DNA of 64,000 bases from Curtobacterium sp. MCSS17_015. Its GTDB lineage: Bacteria; Actinomycetota; Actinomycetes; Actinomycetales; Microbacteriaceae. The DNA lies in contig NZ_CP126256.1 in assembly GCF_003234265.2 (NCBI RefSeq), positions 2,356,001 to 2,420,000 of the forward strand, read 5' to 3'. The translations under genes and the position numbers were made by a program. Each line of letters opens with the position of its first letter. Within the stretch, counting starts at the first letter, position 1. Below are positions 16,139 to 24,780 of the stretch, in pieces. The notes under the pieces were generated by a model. That model did no database searches and had not been told where the DNA came from. It saw nothing but the letters and a program-made list of their open reading frames with translations.

Positions 16139-17082
16139 CCGCGGACCACCACCTCCCGAACACACTCGGCCGCACCGGGTACGCCGCCGACCGCGAGCCC
16201 GTGCTCACCATCGCGCCCGGCACCGGCGAGACGATCGGGTTCGAGACGACCGACGCCGTCTACGCCGAGCTCGACGACCACCACGACATGGCGCAGCTGC
16301 AGGCACCGATCAACCCCGTCACCGGCCCGGTGTACGTCGAGGGCGCGGAACCCGGCGACACCCTCGCCGTGACGATCCACGACATCGAACTGACCACCCA
16401 CGGCTGGTCGGTCTCACTGCCGGGCTCGGGCGCCCTGCAGCACGTCATGGGCGACCGCGTCTTCACCCGCCGCTGCCCGATCGAGGACGGCGTCGTGCAC
16501 GTCACCGACCGGCACGCGTTCCCCGTCCGTCCGATGATCGGCTGCATCGGCACCGCTCCCGCCGACGGCGAGAACTCCACGATCATGCCCGCGTACGCCG
16601 AGGGCGGGAACATGGACGTCACCGAGGCCCGCCCCGGTTCGACGGTGTACCTGCCGGTCCGGGTGCCCGGCGCCCTGCTGTCGATCGGCGACATCCACGC
16701 CATCATGGCCGAGGGCGAGTCCTCCTTCGTCGCCATCGAGGCGCAGGGCACCGCCGTCGTGTCCGTCGACCTCGTCAAGGGCGGCCCCGGACTCCGTGCC
16801 CCGCGGATCGAGACGGCGGACGAGTGGCTGTTCGTCGGGCTCGGCGAGCCGGTGCAGGAGAGCATCCGCCGCGGGTACGAGGACGCGTTCGCGTTCCTGG
16901 TCGAGGAGCACGGCTGGTCCGGGGACGACGCCTACGCGGTGCTCAGCGCCGTCGGCGACTCGAAGCTCGGCGGGCCGACCGGGTCCGGTGCGCCGGACCC
17001 GCTGCACCCGTTCGACGCGATCGGTGCGGTGACGCTGCACCGGGTGCCGAAGGCGGTGCTGGAGACGACCGGGACGGCGTAA
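16135..17082 (+). CDS. Acetamidase/formamidase family protein (second copy)
   Basis: 315 aa. QGAEPGD-type segment (VEGAEPGDTLAVTIHDIE), a GENSTIMPAYAEGGNMD metal-site block and the GDIHAIMAEGES region mark the family. It is translationally coupled to the APC permease and probably hydrolyses a short-chain amide that the permease brings in or that the upstream hydrolase releases. It is shorter than the paralogue at 5245-6315 and differs across the N-terminal 60 residues, so the two genes look like old paralogues. Confidence 0.86.
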   Translation: MTADHHLPNTLGRTGYAADREPVLTIAPGTGETIGFETTDAVYAELDDHHDMAQLQAPINPVTGPVYVEGAEPGDTLAVTIHDIELTTHGWSVSLPGSGALQHVMGDRVFTRRCPIEDGVVHVTDRHAFPVRPMIGCIGTAPADGENSTIMPAYAEGGNMDVTEARPGSTVYLPVRVPGALLSIGDIHAIMAEGESSFVAIEAQGTAVVSVDLVKGGPGLRAPRIETADEWLFVGLGEPVQESIRRGYEDAFAFLVEEHGWSGDDAYAVLSAVGDSKLGGPTGSGAPDPLHPFDAIGAVTLHRVPKAVLETTGTA

Positions 17083-17094
17083 CCGCCGTGCGCC

Positions 17095-17152
17095 GGACGG
17101 GAGGCCCGGATCACCTGACCGACGTCGGTCACGCGGTCCGGGCCTCCCGTCC
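17095..17152. terminator. 16-bp GGACGGGAGGCCCGG hairpin with nested palindrome
   Basis: Outer arms 17095-17110 and 17137-17152 are perfectly complementary. Inside lies the 16-bp palindrome TGACCGACGTCGGTCA (17116-17131), so the RNA could form one long stem. It terminates the acetamidase operon and faces the convergent VIT-family gene. Confidence 0.85.
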
Positions 17153-17227
17153 GTGCGCCGCGCTGTCCGCAGTCGGGCCGCCGCTGCGTCCCCGTGGTTC
17201 CACGACTCGCCGCACGCGGTCCGTCCC

Positions 17228-17278
17228 GGTTCCGGAATTCGCGCATCTCGCGGCGCGAGATGCGCGAATTCCGGAACC
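17228..17278. repeat. 24-bp perfect inverted repeat with 3-base loop
   Basis: Arms 17228-17251 and 17255-17278 are fully complementary around GGC and contain GGAATTCGCGCATCTCGC. It is the second hairpin in the convergent gap (17083-17341) between acetamidase and the VIT-family transporter. Its length, A/T-containing core and EcoRI site differ from neighbouring terminators, so it looks like a mobile palindromic repeat or a strong bidirectional terminator. Confidence 0.8.
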
Positions 17279-17341
17279 TCGGGGATCGGGCTCGCGCGCG
17301 TTCGCGCCCGTCCCGGACCTCGGGGACAGGGACCGGGCACG

Positions 17342-18064
17342 TCAGAACGCGTGCGCTCCGAGGAGCGCCCCTGCGGCGTAGGTCGCGGCGAGCGCGAGCG
17401 CCCCGCCGAACACCACGCGGAGGGCGGCGCGACCGCGGCGAGCACCACCGAGGGCCGCACCGGTCGTCCCGGTCACGGCGAGGGCGACCAGCACGGCGAC
17501 GACGGTGACCGCGATCTGGATCGACGTCGGTGCGAGGAGCACCGCGAGGAACGGCAGCGCTGCACCGACGGTGAAGGTCGCGGCCGAGACCCAGGCCGCG
17601 CGCCAGGGGCTGACGACCTCTTCCTCGGCGTCACGGAGGGCGGCGGCGGCGCGGCGGTCGCGGACCTCGGGTCGGACGAGTTCGGCGGCGACGGAGGTCG
17701 CGACGTCGTCGGCGACCCCGAGCGCACGGTAGTGGGCGGCGATGGTGACGGCGTCCTCGGACTCGGCCTCGAGCTGGGCCTGGTGGGCGGCCTGGCCGGT
17801 GCGCTGGGCGTCGCGGGCTCCGCTCACCGACACGTACTCGCCGAGCGCCATCGACACGGCGCCGCCGACGAGTGCTGCGGTGCCGGCGGCGAGGACGGGG
17901 CCGGTCGTGGCACCGGCGCCGGCGACCCCGACCAGGACGGCGGCGACGGACACGATGCCGTCGTTCGCGCCGAGGAGTCCGGCGCGCAGCCAGTTGAGGC
18001 GGGCGGCGCTGGTGGCGTCGTCGTGCTCGGTGGCGGGGAGCGCGAGGTCAGCTGCGGTCGACAT
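17342..18064 (-). CDS. VIT1/CCC1 family transporter (iron/manganese)
   Basis: 240 aa. GANDGIVSVAAVLVGVAGAG is the first-span signature of the VIT1/CCC1 family; an EYVSVSGARDAQ segment and a charged cytoplasmic region follow, then three C-terminal spans, giving about five in all. Such proteins move Fe2+ or Mn2+ out of the cytoplasm. I chose the ATG at 18064; a TTG at 18076 has an AGGTG upstream and would add four residues. No metal regulator is adjacent. Confidence 0.87.
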   Translation of the reverse strand: MSTAADLALPATEHDDATSAARLNWLRAGLLGANDGIVSVAAVLVGVAGAGATTGPVLAAGTAALVGGAVSMALGEYVSVSGARDAQRTGQAAHQAQLEAESEDAVTIAAHYRALGVADDVATSVAAELVRPEVRDRRAAAALRDAEEEVVSPWRAAWVSAATFTVGAALPFLAVLLAPTSIQIAVTVVAVLVALAVTGTTGAALGGARRGRAALRVVFGGALALAATYAAGALLGAHAF

Positions 18065-18226
18065 GGGGAGAGCCAAGCACCTGCACGCGGATCACACCAG
18101 CAAGGGAAGGCTCCCCTGACCGGGCGTTTCCGCCTCCCGACAGCCCGGTCGCACCGGCAGGCCGGCAGCAGGAGCACGATGGACCCGACCGCACTCCACC
18201 GCCGCCGGCATCCCACGAGGAGGACC

Positions 18227-19018
18227 ATGCCCACCGTCCCCGCCCGCACCGACCCCGTCCGCTACGTCGCCATCGGGGACAGCTTCTCCGAGGGGGTCGG
18301 CGACGACGGGGACGTCCCCTTCCCCGGGTGGGCCGGACGACTGGCCTCCGGGCTCGCCGACAACCTGTCGGGGCCGGTGTCGTACGCGAACCTCGCGATC
18401 CGCGGTCGCCTGCTCGCCGGGGTCCTCGACGAACAGGTCGACGCCGCGCTCGCCCTCGACCCGCTGCCGACGCTCATCACGTTGTGCGGTGGTGGGAACG
18501 ACATGCTCCGTCCGGGCTACGACGTGGACGTGCTGCTCGGCCGACTCGCGACCGCTGCGGACAGGGTGGCCGCGCACGGGGTCCGACTGGCGCTCCTCAG
18601 TCCCGCTGACCCCAGCGCCCGGCTGCCGCTCGGGAAGCTCATCAACGCACGCGGGGACGCCTGGGCGGAGGCGCTGACCGGCTTCGCGCGGGAGCGGGGC
18701 CTGCCCTTCGTCGACGTCTCCCGCGACCCGCACCTGCGACGTGCCGAGTTCTGGTCCGAGGACCGGCTGCACATGAACCCGCTCGGGCACCAGCGGGTCG
18801 CCGACCTGGCCCTGCACGAGATCGCGGGTGGACCGGCAGCGGCGGTGCCGGCCGTCCCGGACGCGGCGCGCACGTCGGTCACCGAGGAGTTGCGCTACTA
18901 CCGGGACCACGTCGTCCCGTGGGTCCGTCGGCGTGTGACCGGCCGGTCCTCGGGGGACGGTCGGGTCGCGTCCCACGGCGACTGGACGCTCGTGCCGCCC
19001 ACCGGTCGGCGACACTGA
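18227..19018 (+). CDS. SGNH/GDSL-family hydrolase
   Basis: 263 aa. Block I is VAIGDSFSEGVGD with the catalytic Ser, block III is CGGGNDM and block V is DRLHMNPLGHQ with the Asp/His pair, so the full SGNH set is present. No signal peptide: the N terminus starts directly with the first strand, so it should be cytoplasmic. The family contains esterases, lipases and acetyl-carbohydrate deacetylases; substrate unknown. ATG has GAGGAGGA upstream. The last 50 residues are basic and follow a helix-rich ELRYYRDHVVPW region common in actinobacterial members. Confidence 0.88.
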   Translation: MPTVPARTDPVRYVAIGDSFSEGVGDDGDVPFPGWAGRLASGLADNLSGPVSYANLAIRGRLLAGVLDEQVDAALALDPLPTLITLCGGGNDMLRPGYDVDVLLGRLATAADRVAAHGVRLALLSPADPSARLPLGKLINARGDAWAEALTGFARERGLPFVDVSRDPHLRRAEFWSEDRLHMNPLGHQRVADLALHEIAGGPAAAVPAVPDAARTSVTEELRYYRDHVVPWVRRRVTGRSSGDGRVASHGDWTLVPPTGRRH

Positions 19019-19047
19019 TCCAGCAGGACTGCGGCAGGGCAGCTGCG

Positions 19048-19545
19048 TCAGACCACGAACGTCCGGGTCGGTCGGCCGCTGAGGGCGTGCGGGAACGGCT
19101 CCCCGACCGGGCGGAACCCCGCGCTGCGGTAGAGGCGCACGGCCGTCGCGTTGTCCTCGAGCGCGTGCAGCATGCAGTGGTCGTGTCCGGCGTCCCGTGC
19201 AGCGTCGACCGCCGCGACCAGGAGGGCACGGCCGAGACCGCTCCCCTGCGCGGACGGGTCCACCGCCAGCAGGCTGAGGTAGGCGGCGTCCGCCGGTCCC
19301 GATCCGCCGCCGGTGCCCGGCGCGGTCACGAGCGCGAACCCCCGGACGCGGTGCTCGTCGTCCCCGGGGGCGACCACGAGAGCGACCCGTTCGGCTGCGA
19401 ACTTCTCGGCCGCTCTCGCCCGGACCGCCGGGTCCTCGGGCCGACCGTCACGCGCGGCGACGGCGGCGGCCCAGAGGTCGATGCACGCGGTGTCCGTGCC
19501 GGCGCCCGCCGCCGCGACCCGCACCGCTGCCGTCGACTCGATCAT
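19048..19545 (-). CDS. GNAT family N-acetyltransferase
   Basis: 165 aa. The acetyl-CoA pocket is seen in LLAVDPSAQGSGLGRALL (the Q/R-x-x-G-x-G/A loop), followed by HALEDNATAVRLYRSAGF, the conserved alpha4-beta7 part of GNAT folds. Substrate unknown. A TAGGGT hexamer at 19552-19557 lies 6 bases before the ATG with no Shine-Dalgarno, suggesting a leaderless message. Confidence 0.87.
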   Translation of the reverse strand: MIESTAAVRVAAAGAGTDTACIDLWAAAVAARDGRPEDPAVRARAAEKFAAERVALVVAPGDDEHRVRGFALVTAPGTGGGSGPADAAYLSLLAVDPSAQGSGLGRALLVAAVDAARDAGHDHCMLHALEDNATAVRLYRSAGFRPVGEPFPHALSGRPTRTFVV

Positions 19546-19613
19546 CGGACCACCCTACGGCCGGGCTCCTGCGTGTGCGGGATGCCAGGGCACGGCGTCA
19601 CGAGGACCCCCCG

Positions 19614-21014
19614 TCACGCGGTGGCCGGCACCCGCACCCGGAACGACGCCCCGCGGTGCTCCTCCGGCAGCCGGTCACCCCGGCCGAGGAGCTTGTGCCG
19701 CAGGGACCCTTCCGCGTACCCGTCCGGGTAGGCGTTCCGCGCCCGGAGCTCGGGGACGACGAACTCGATCACGTCCTCCCACGTGCCGGGTGTCACGGCG
19801 TACGCCAGGTTGAAGCCGTCGACGTCGGTCTGCTCCTGGATGTCGATGAGCCGCTGCGCGATGGTGGCACCGCTGCCGACCTCGACCGGCCCGAGTCCGC
19901 CGATCGCCGTCTGCCGGGCGATGTCGCGGACCGTCCAACTCGTGCCGTCCTCCCCCGTGGCGGCGGACAGGTTGGCGGCCGCCGACTGGATGGCGTTCGA
20001 CTCGATGTTGCCGAGCGGCTCGTCCAGGTCGTACTGCGACAGGTCGACGCCCATCCACCCCGAGTTGAGCACGAGCGCGCCCGCCTCGGACGCGTAGGAC
20101 AGGTAGTCGCGGTACTTCGCCTGCGCGGCCTCGTCGGTCTCGTCCGTGATGACGGTGAGCAGCGTGTAGACCTTGGCGGCGTACCGGTCGCGACCAGCGG
20201 CCTCCAGGGCGTCGCGGATCTTCGCCACGGTCGCGGCGAGCTGCGGCAGGGTCGGTGCCCCGACGAAGACGGCCTCGGCGTTCTCGGCGGCGAAGCGGAT
20301 GCCACGAGGCGACGCACCCGCCTGGTAGATGACGGGCGAGCGCTGCACCGACGGCTCGGACAGGTGGATGCCGGGGACGTCGAAGTGCGCACCGTGGTGC
20401 TCGATCGGGTGCACCTTCGAGGGATCCGTGAAGACCCCGGTCTCGCGGTCCTCGACCACGGCGTCGTCCTCCCAGGAGCCCTCCCACAGCTTGTAGAGGA
20501 CCTCGAGGTACTCGTCGGCGACGTCGTAGCGGTCGTCGTGGCTCAGCTGGTCCGTCTGGCCCATGTTGCGGGCGGCGCTCGGCAGGTACCCGGTGACGAC
20601 GTTCCAGCCGACCCGGCCCTTCGTCAGGTGGTCGAGCGTGGACATGCGACGGGCGAACGGGTAGGGGTGCTCGTAGGCGGTGCCGGCGGTGATGCCGAAG
20701 CCCAGGTGCTCGGTCACCGCGGCCATCGCGGACACGAGCAGGATCGGGTCGTTCACCGGCACCTGCGATCCGGTGCGGAGCGCGGCCTCGTTCGTGCCCC
20801 CGTAGACGTCGTAGGTGCCGAGGACGTCGGCGATGAAGATGCCGTCGAACGCCCCGCCCTCGAGGATCTTCGCCAGGTCGGTCCAGTACGACAGGTCGTT
20901 GTAGTGCCGGGAACGGTCGCGCGGGTGGCGCCACAGCCCGGAGGACTGGTGGGCGACGCAGTTCATGTCGAACGCGTTGAAGCGGATCTGCCGGGGCTCG
21001 CGGTTCGTGGTCAC
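19614..21014 (-). CDS. FMN-dependent monooxygenase, NtaA/SnaA/DszA type
   Basis: 466 aa bacterial-luciferase-like (LLM) enzyme. NAFDMNCVAHQSSGLWRHP near the start, YWTDLAKILEGGAFDGIFIAD, and GRVGWNVVTGYLPSAARNMG are hallmarks of the NtaA/SnaA/DmoA group, two-component flavin monooxygenases that oxidise aminopolycarboxylates, thiophene-type or alkyl-sulfur compounds with reduced FMN. No flavin reductase or sulfonate transporter is nearby, so substrate cannot be assigned. GTG start at 21014 has TACGGT (21021-21026) just 6 bases upstream, a leaderless arrangement. Confidence 0.9.
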   Translation of the reverse strand: MTTNREPRQIRFNAFDMNCVAHQSSGLWRHPRDRSRHYNDLSYWTDLAKILEGGAFDGIFIADVLGTYDVYGGTNEAALRTGSQVPVNDPILLVSAMAAVTEHLGFGITAGTAYEHPYPFARRMSTLDHLTKGRVGWNVVTGYLPSAARNMGQTDQLSHDDRYDVADEYLEVLYKLWEGSWEDDAVVEDRETGVFTDPSKVHPIEHHGAHFDVPGIHLSEPSVQRSPVIYQAGASPRGIRFAAENAEAVFVGAPTLPQLAATVAKIRDALEAAGRDRYAAKVYTLLTVITDETDEAAQAKYRDYLSYASEAGALVLNSGWMGVDLSQYDLDEPLGNIESNAIQSAAANLSAATGEDGTSWTVRDIARQTAIGGLGPVEVGSGATIAQRLIDIQEQTDVDGFNLAYAVTPGTWEDVIEFVVPELRARNAYPDGYAEGSLRHKLLGRGDRLPEEHRGASFRVRVPATA

Positions 21015-21129
21015 GACGCGACCGTACGTCGGGTGCCGGGGGTGCGTCACGGACGATGACGCCCCGTGACGAACCCCAGCGCGACGACGGTCGCCGCCGG
21101 TCCACCCGGGGGCGCCGGGGCGGCGCACC

Positions 21130-21177
21130 GACGGACGGGAGGCCCGGCCCCCGTCGGCACCGTGCCTCCCGTCCGTC
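21130..21177 (-). terminator. 14-bp GACGGACGGGAGGC hairpin
   Basis: Perfect stem 21130-21143 with 21164-21177. The right arm overlaps the sufU stop codon at 21176-21178, so termination occurs right behind the sufSU pair. Confidence 0.82.
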
Positions 21178-21625
21178 AGCGCGCCGCGACCGCCTGCTGC
21201 GCCGCCGTCTCGGCGGCGACCCACGCGAGCATCCCGCACTTGACCCGCATGACGAACTTCGAGACGCCCTGGAAGGCGACGAGGTCCTCGAGCACGTCCT
21301 CGTCCGGCTCCCCGACCCCGCGGGAGCGCATCATCGTGCGGAAGGCCTCGGTCAGGGTCAGGAGCTCCGAGACCGTCCGGCCCACGGCCATGTCGGTGAG
21401 CACCGAGGCCGACGCCATCGAGATCGAGCAGCCGTCCCCCTGCCAGGCCACGGCGGCGATCCGGTCGGTACCGGGCTCGAGTCGGAGCCGCACCGTGATC
21501 TCGTCACCGCACGTCGGGTTCCGCTCGAAGTGCTCGGCGTCGGCATCCGGCATCGGACCGTCCCCACGCCGTGCCTTCGCGTGGTCGAGGATCACCTGCT
21601 GGTAGAGCCCGTCCAGGCCGTTCAC
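21176..21625 (-). CDS. sufU: Iron-sulfur cluster scaffold / sulfur acceptor SufU
   Basis: 149 aa. Conserved Cys39 and Asp41 (NPTCGDEI), Cys66 (GDGCSIS) and Cys130 (VKCGMLAW) match SufU, which binds zinc and takes persulfide from SufS in Gram-positive bacteria. The GTG start overlaps the sufS stop (GTGA), so the two are made together. The rest of the SUF system (sufBCD) is not in the window. Confidence 0.93.
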   Translation of the reverse strand: MNGLDGLYQQVILDHAKARRGDGPMPDADAEHFERNPTCGDEITVRLRLEPGTDRIAAVAWQGDGCSISMASASVLTDMAVGRTVSELLTLTEAFRTMMRSRGVGEPDEDVLEDLVAFQGVSKFVMRVKCGMLAWVAAETAAQQAVAAR

Positions 21626-22947
21626 GCGGTCTCCTCCGCCCCGAAGTACCCGCGGATCCCGCCGACCGCGGTCACGAAGCGGTCGACGTCCTCCTCCGTC
21701 GTGTAGACGTACGTGCTCGCGCGGCTCGTCGCGGTGAACCCCAGACGGCGGTGGAGCGGCTGGGCGCAGTGGTGGCCGGAGCGGACCGCGATGCCCTGCG
21801 CGTCGAGGTACTGCGAGACGTCGTGCGCGTGCACCCCGTCGACGACGAAGGACGCGAGTCCGCTGCGCGGGACACCGGCAGCGGGGCCGACGACGGAGAC
21901 GCCGGGGACGGTGGCGAGGCCGGTGAGCATCCGCTGCGCGAGGTGTTCCTCGTGCGCCTGCACCCGGTCCATGCCGATGCGCTCGAGGTAGCGGACGGCC
22001 TCGGCGAGCGCGACGGCCTGGGAGACCGGCTGCGTGCCGGCCTCGAACCGCTCGGGGGCCGGCATGAAGTCGGTGTGCTCCATCGTCACCGTGGTGATCA
22101 TCGAGCCGCCGGTGCGGAAGGGCGGCAGTGCGTCGAGCAGGTCCTGACGACCCCAGAGCACGCCGATCCCGTTCGGGCCGAGCATCTTGTGCCCGGAGAA
22201 CGCGGCGAAGTCGACGTCGAGCGCGCGCACGTCGAGGGGCCGGTGCGGTGCGGACTGGCAGGCGTCGAGCACGACGAGGGCGCCGACGGCGTGGGCGGCC
22301 GCGACCACCTCGGCGACGGGGGCGATCATGCCCGTGACGTTCGACACGTGTGCGATCGCGACGACGCGGGTGTGTTCGGTGACGAGCGTGACGGCGTCCT
22401 CGGCGCTCCAACACCCGGCGTCGTCGACCGGCACCCAGCGCAGCGTCGCACCGGTGGCGGCGGCGAGCTCCTGCCAGGGCACGAGGTTCGCGTGGTGCTC
22501 GGCCTCGGTCACCAGGACCTCGTCCCCCGGGCCGATGCGGAAGCGACCCGCCTCGTGGCCGCCCCGCCCGGCGCTGGCGTTGCGGATGCCGTGGGCGACG
22601 AGGTTGAGGGCGTCGGTGGCGTTGGCGGTCCAGACGACCTCGGACGGGCTCGCGGCACCGATGAAGCGGGCGACGGTCGCGCGGGCGTCCTCGTAGGCGT
22701 CGGTGCTCACCGCGGCCAGGGTGTGCGCGCCGCGGTGCACGGCCGCGTTGTCCTGCTCGAGGAAGCGCCGTTCGGCGTCGAGGACCTGCACGGGCCGCTC
22801 GGCCGTCGCGCCGGAGTCCAGGTACGCCAGCGGCTGCCCGTTCACCTCCTGCTGGAGGATCGGGAAGTCCGCGCGGATGCGGAGGACCTCGTCCTCGGTG
22901 AGCGGTCCGACGGAGTCGTCCGTCGACGCTGGTGCAATGATCGTCAC
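21622..22947 (-). CDS. sufS: Cysteine desulfurase SufS
   Basis: 441 aa group II PLP desulfurase: cysteine to alanine, leaving a persulfide for Fe-S cluster assembly. PLP lysine Lys254 (SGHKMLGPNG) and catalytic Cys394 (RSGHHCAQP) are present. The GTG at 22947 was chosen because AGGAGGG lies 7 bases upstream; upstream in-frame codons would add residues without a binding site. It is translationally coupled to sufU. The pair stands apart from sufBCD, which in most actinobacteria lie in one cluster. Confidence 0.93.
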   Translation of the reverse strand: MTIIAPASTDDSVGPLTEDEVLRIRADFPILQQEVNGQPLAYLDSGATAERPVQVLDAERRFLEQDNAAVHRGAHTLAAVSTDAYEDARATVARFIGAASPSEVVWTANATDALNLVAHGIRNASAGRGGHEAGRFRIGPGDEVLVTEAEHHANLVPWQELAAATGATLRWVPVDDAGCWSAEDAVTLVTEHTRVVAIAHVSNVTGMIAPVAEVVAAAHAVGALVVLDACQSAPHRPLDVRALDVDFAAFSGHKMLGPNGIGVLWGRQDLLDALPPFRTGGSMITTVTMEHTDFMPAPERFEAGTQPVSQAVALAEAVRYLERIGMDRVQAHEEHLAQRMLTGLATVPGVSVVGPAAGVPRSGLASFVVDGVHAHDVSQYLDAQGIAVRSGHHCAQPLHRRLGFTATSRASTYVYTTEEDVDRFVTAVGGIRGYFGAEETA

Positions 22948-23040
22948 GGTGCTGGCCCTCCTGTACGTCTCCGGGAGACAACCCGTCAATGGTGGTCGTT
23001 CTTCCCGGTGTCGTCCAGTCGGGCCGGCACCGCGCGGGGG

Positions 23041-23253
23041 CTACTCGTTCCCGACGCGCTTGTCGGCCTGCTCGCGGGCGGAGTCGATCTTGTCGTCGTA
23101 CTTGCCGCCGGTCGCCTTCTTCACGGCGTCGGCGACCCCCTCGAACACCTTGTCGCTGACGCCTTCGGCCTTCTCGCTCTTCAGCGCGTCCTGCACCTTG
23201 CCGTTCTGCAGCAGCGCCTGGGCCTTCTTCGTGATGTCGTCGAACCCTGCCAT
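23041..23253 (-). CDS. MT0933-like antitoxin-family small protein
   Basis: 70 aa, highly charged. MAGFDDITKKAQALL, then a Lys/Glu-rich helix, and a TGGKYDDKIDSAREQADKRVG tail resemble the Rv0909/MT0933 antitoxin family. GAGGAG is well placed before the ATG. No toxin gene is adjacent; many actinobacteria carry such orphan copies, so a stress-related or structural role is equally possible. Confidence 0.75.
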   Translation of the reverse strand: MAGFDDITKKAQALLQNGKVQDALKSEKAEGVSDKVFEGVADAVKKATGGKYDDKIDSAREQADKRVGNE

Positions 23254-23391
23254 GACCGGCTCCTCGTGTCTCGGGCGGGACCTCGTGCCCCGCGTCCTGG
23301 CGCCGATGCTAACCAGCGCGCGACACCTCGGTCCGGGCCGTCCACCGGATGCCCAGCAGCGGGCGGGTCGACGGCAGTGCGGTCGGGCGGC

Positions 23392-24675
23392 TCACGCCAT
23401 CTGCGCGCTCCGCCGGCGCGCCAGGACGTACCCGACCGCGACGGCTCCGCTGACCGCCAGCAGCGAAGGGATGAGGATGTCCGTGCCCTCCTGCGTGAAC
23501 TCGACGACGAGCACGAGGGCCGTGAACGGCGCACGCATGGTCGTGGCCAGGAACGCGGCCGCGCCGACGAACGCGAAGGCCGCCAGGCTGCCGCCGTCGG
23601 TCGGCCAGAGGAGCATCCAGGCCGCCCCGAGGAAGCCGCCGAGCGCCGATCCGACCGCGATCGAGGGGGTGAGCGTGCCACCGACGGCGCCGGCGCCGAT
23701 CGTCGCAGCGGTCGTCACGGTCTTCAACAGTCCGAGGACGAGGAGTGCGAGCAGGGGTGCCATCCCGAGCAGCGTCGGCCCGTCGAGGTCGGCGTTCATC
23801 GCGGCGAGGCCGAGCGCGCGACCGTTGCCCATGACCTCCGGGAAGGGGATCGCGACGAGGCCGACGAGCGCGAAGACCACGGGCAGCACGACGAGCAGCT
23901 TCCAGCCGGTCGGGGCGACGGCCTGCAACCGGTTGGTGGCCTTGACGAACCCGACGCCGGCGAACCCGAGCAGCGGTCCGACGACGACCGCCCAGACGAG
24001 CAGCGACGGCGAGAGGTGCATCGCGGGCACGTGGTACAGCACCTCGTCCGGGATCACGAGCCGGGCGACGAAGGCTGCGACGGCACTCGTGACGAACGCC
24101 GGCAACGCGGTCGCCAGCGTGAGTTCGCCGAGCAGCACCTCGACCGCGAACAGCGCACCGCCGAGCGGGACGTCGTAGACCGCCGCGAGGCCGGCGGCAG
24201 CACCACAGGCCACCAGGACCTTCGTCTGGCGCGCTGTCAACCCGGCGCGCACGGTGAGCAGCTGGGCGAACCAGGCGCCGAGTTCGCGCGGCGCGACCTC
24301 CTTCCCGATCGAGGCGCCGAGCCCGACCGCCAGGATCTGCACGCCGGCGTTGGCGAGGGTGACCAGGGACGGCATCCGCTTGCCCGCGACCGCGGCCGGG
24401 ACGCCGACGACCGGGCGACCCCAGCGACGGATCGCCCACCATGCGAGGGCGGTCAGGACGCCGGCGGCCAGGACCGCGAGGAACCGGTTCGGCGCCGACG
24501 GGGCGTCCGCCGCCTCACGGTGCCCGCCGAAGGCGTACCCGAAGGCGACGAGCTGGATGAGCTGGAGCGCGAGCCACACGGCGATCCCGGCGACCCCGCC
24601 GGCGACACCGACGAGCCCCGTGACCACGGCGAGTTTGAGCACCCAGACCGGGGTGGCGTGACCGTTGTGTGGCAT
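23392..24675 (-). CDS. ClC family chloride channel/transporter
   Basis: 427 aa, about ten or more membrane helices. ASIGKEVAPRELGAWFAQL aligns with the GKEGP anion-site loop and keeps the gating glutamate; GAGAVGGTLTPSIAVG aligns with the GxFxP loop. There is no CBS domain at the C terminus. The first GSGIP loop is not obvious, and PRE replaces the usual PTV/PSV after the selectivity loop, so transport specificity may differ from E. coli ClcA. TACGCT (24683-24688) lies 7 bases before the ATG, suggesting leaderless initiation. Confidence 0.87.
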   Translation of the reverse strand: MPHNGHATPVWVLKLAVVTGLVGVAGGVAGIAVWLALQLIQLVAFGYAFGGHREAADAPSAPNRFLAVLAAGVLTALAWWAIRRWGRPVVGVPAAVAGKRMPSLVTLANAGVQILAVGLGASIGKEVAPRELGAWFAQLLTVRAGLTARQTKVLVACGAAAGLAAVYDVPLGGALFAVEVLLGELTLATALPAFVTSAVAAFVARLVIPDEVLYHVPAMHLSPSLLVWAVVVGPLLGFAGVGFVKATNRLQAVAPTGWKLLVVLPVVFALVGLVAIPFPEVMGNGRALGLAAMNADLDGPTLLGMAPLLALLVLGLLKTVTTAATIGAGAVGGTLTPSIAVGSALGGFLGAAWMLLWPTDGGSLAAFAFVGAAAFLATTMRAPFTALVLVVEFTQEGTDILIPSLLAVSGAVAVGYVLARRRSAQMA

Positions 24676-24712
24676 GTCGGCAAGCGTAGTGGGAGCGCTC
24701 CGCAGGACGGGC

Positions 24713-24777
24713 CGGGAGGCCCGGCACACGTCCGGTGGGTCGGCGCTGGTCGCGCCGGTGGTGGTCCGGGCCTCCCG
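24713..24777 (-). terminator. 12-bp CGGGAGGCCCGG hairpin
   Basis: Stem 24713-24724 with 24766-24777, directly behind the corA-like stop codon and upstream of the ClC gene. Same GGGAGGC family as the other terminators. Confidence 0.8.
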
Positions 24778-24780
24778 TCC

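Noticed and set aside
23041..23253. Toxin-antitoxin pair
   Set aside because: Only the antitoxin-like protein is present. No small toxin frame with a binding site lies on either side.
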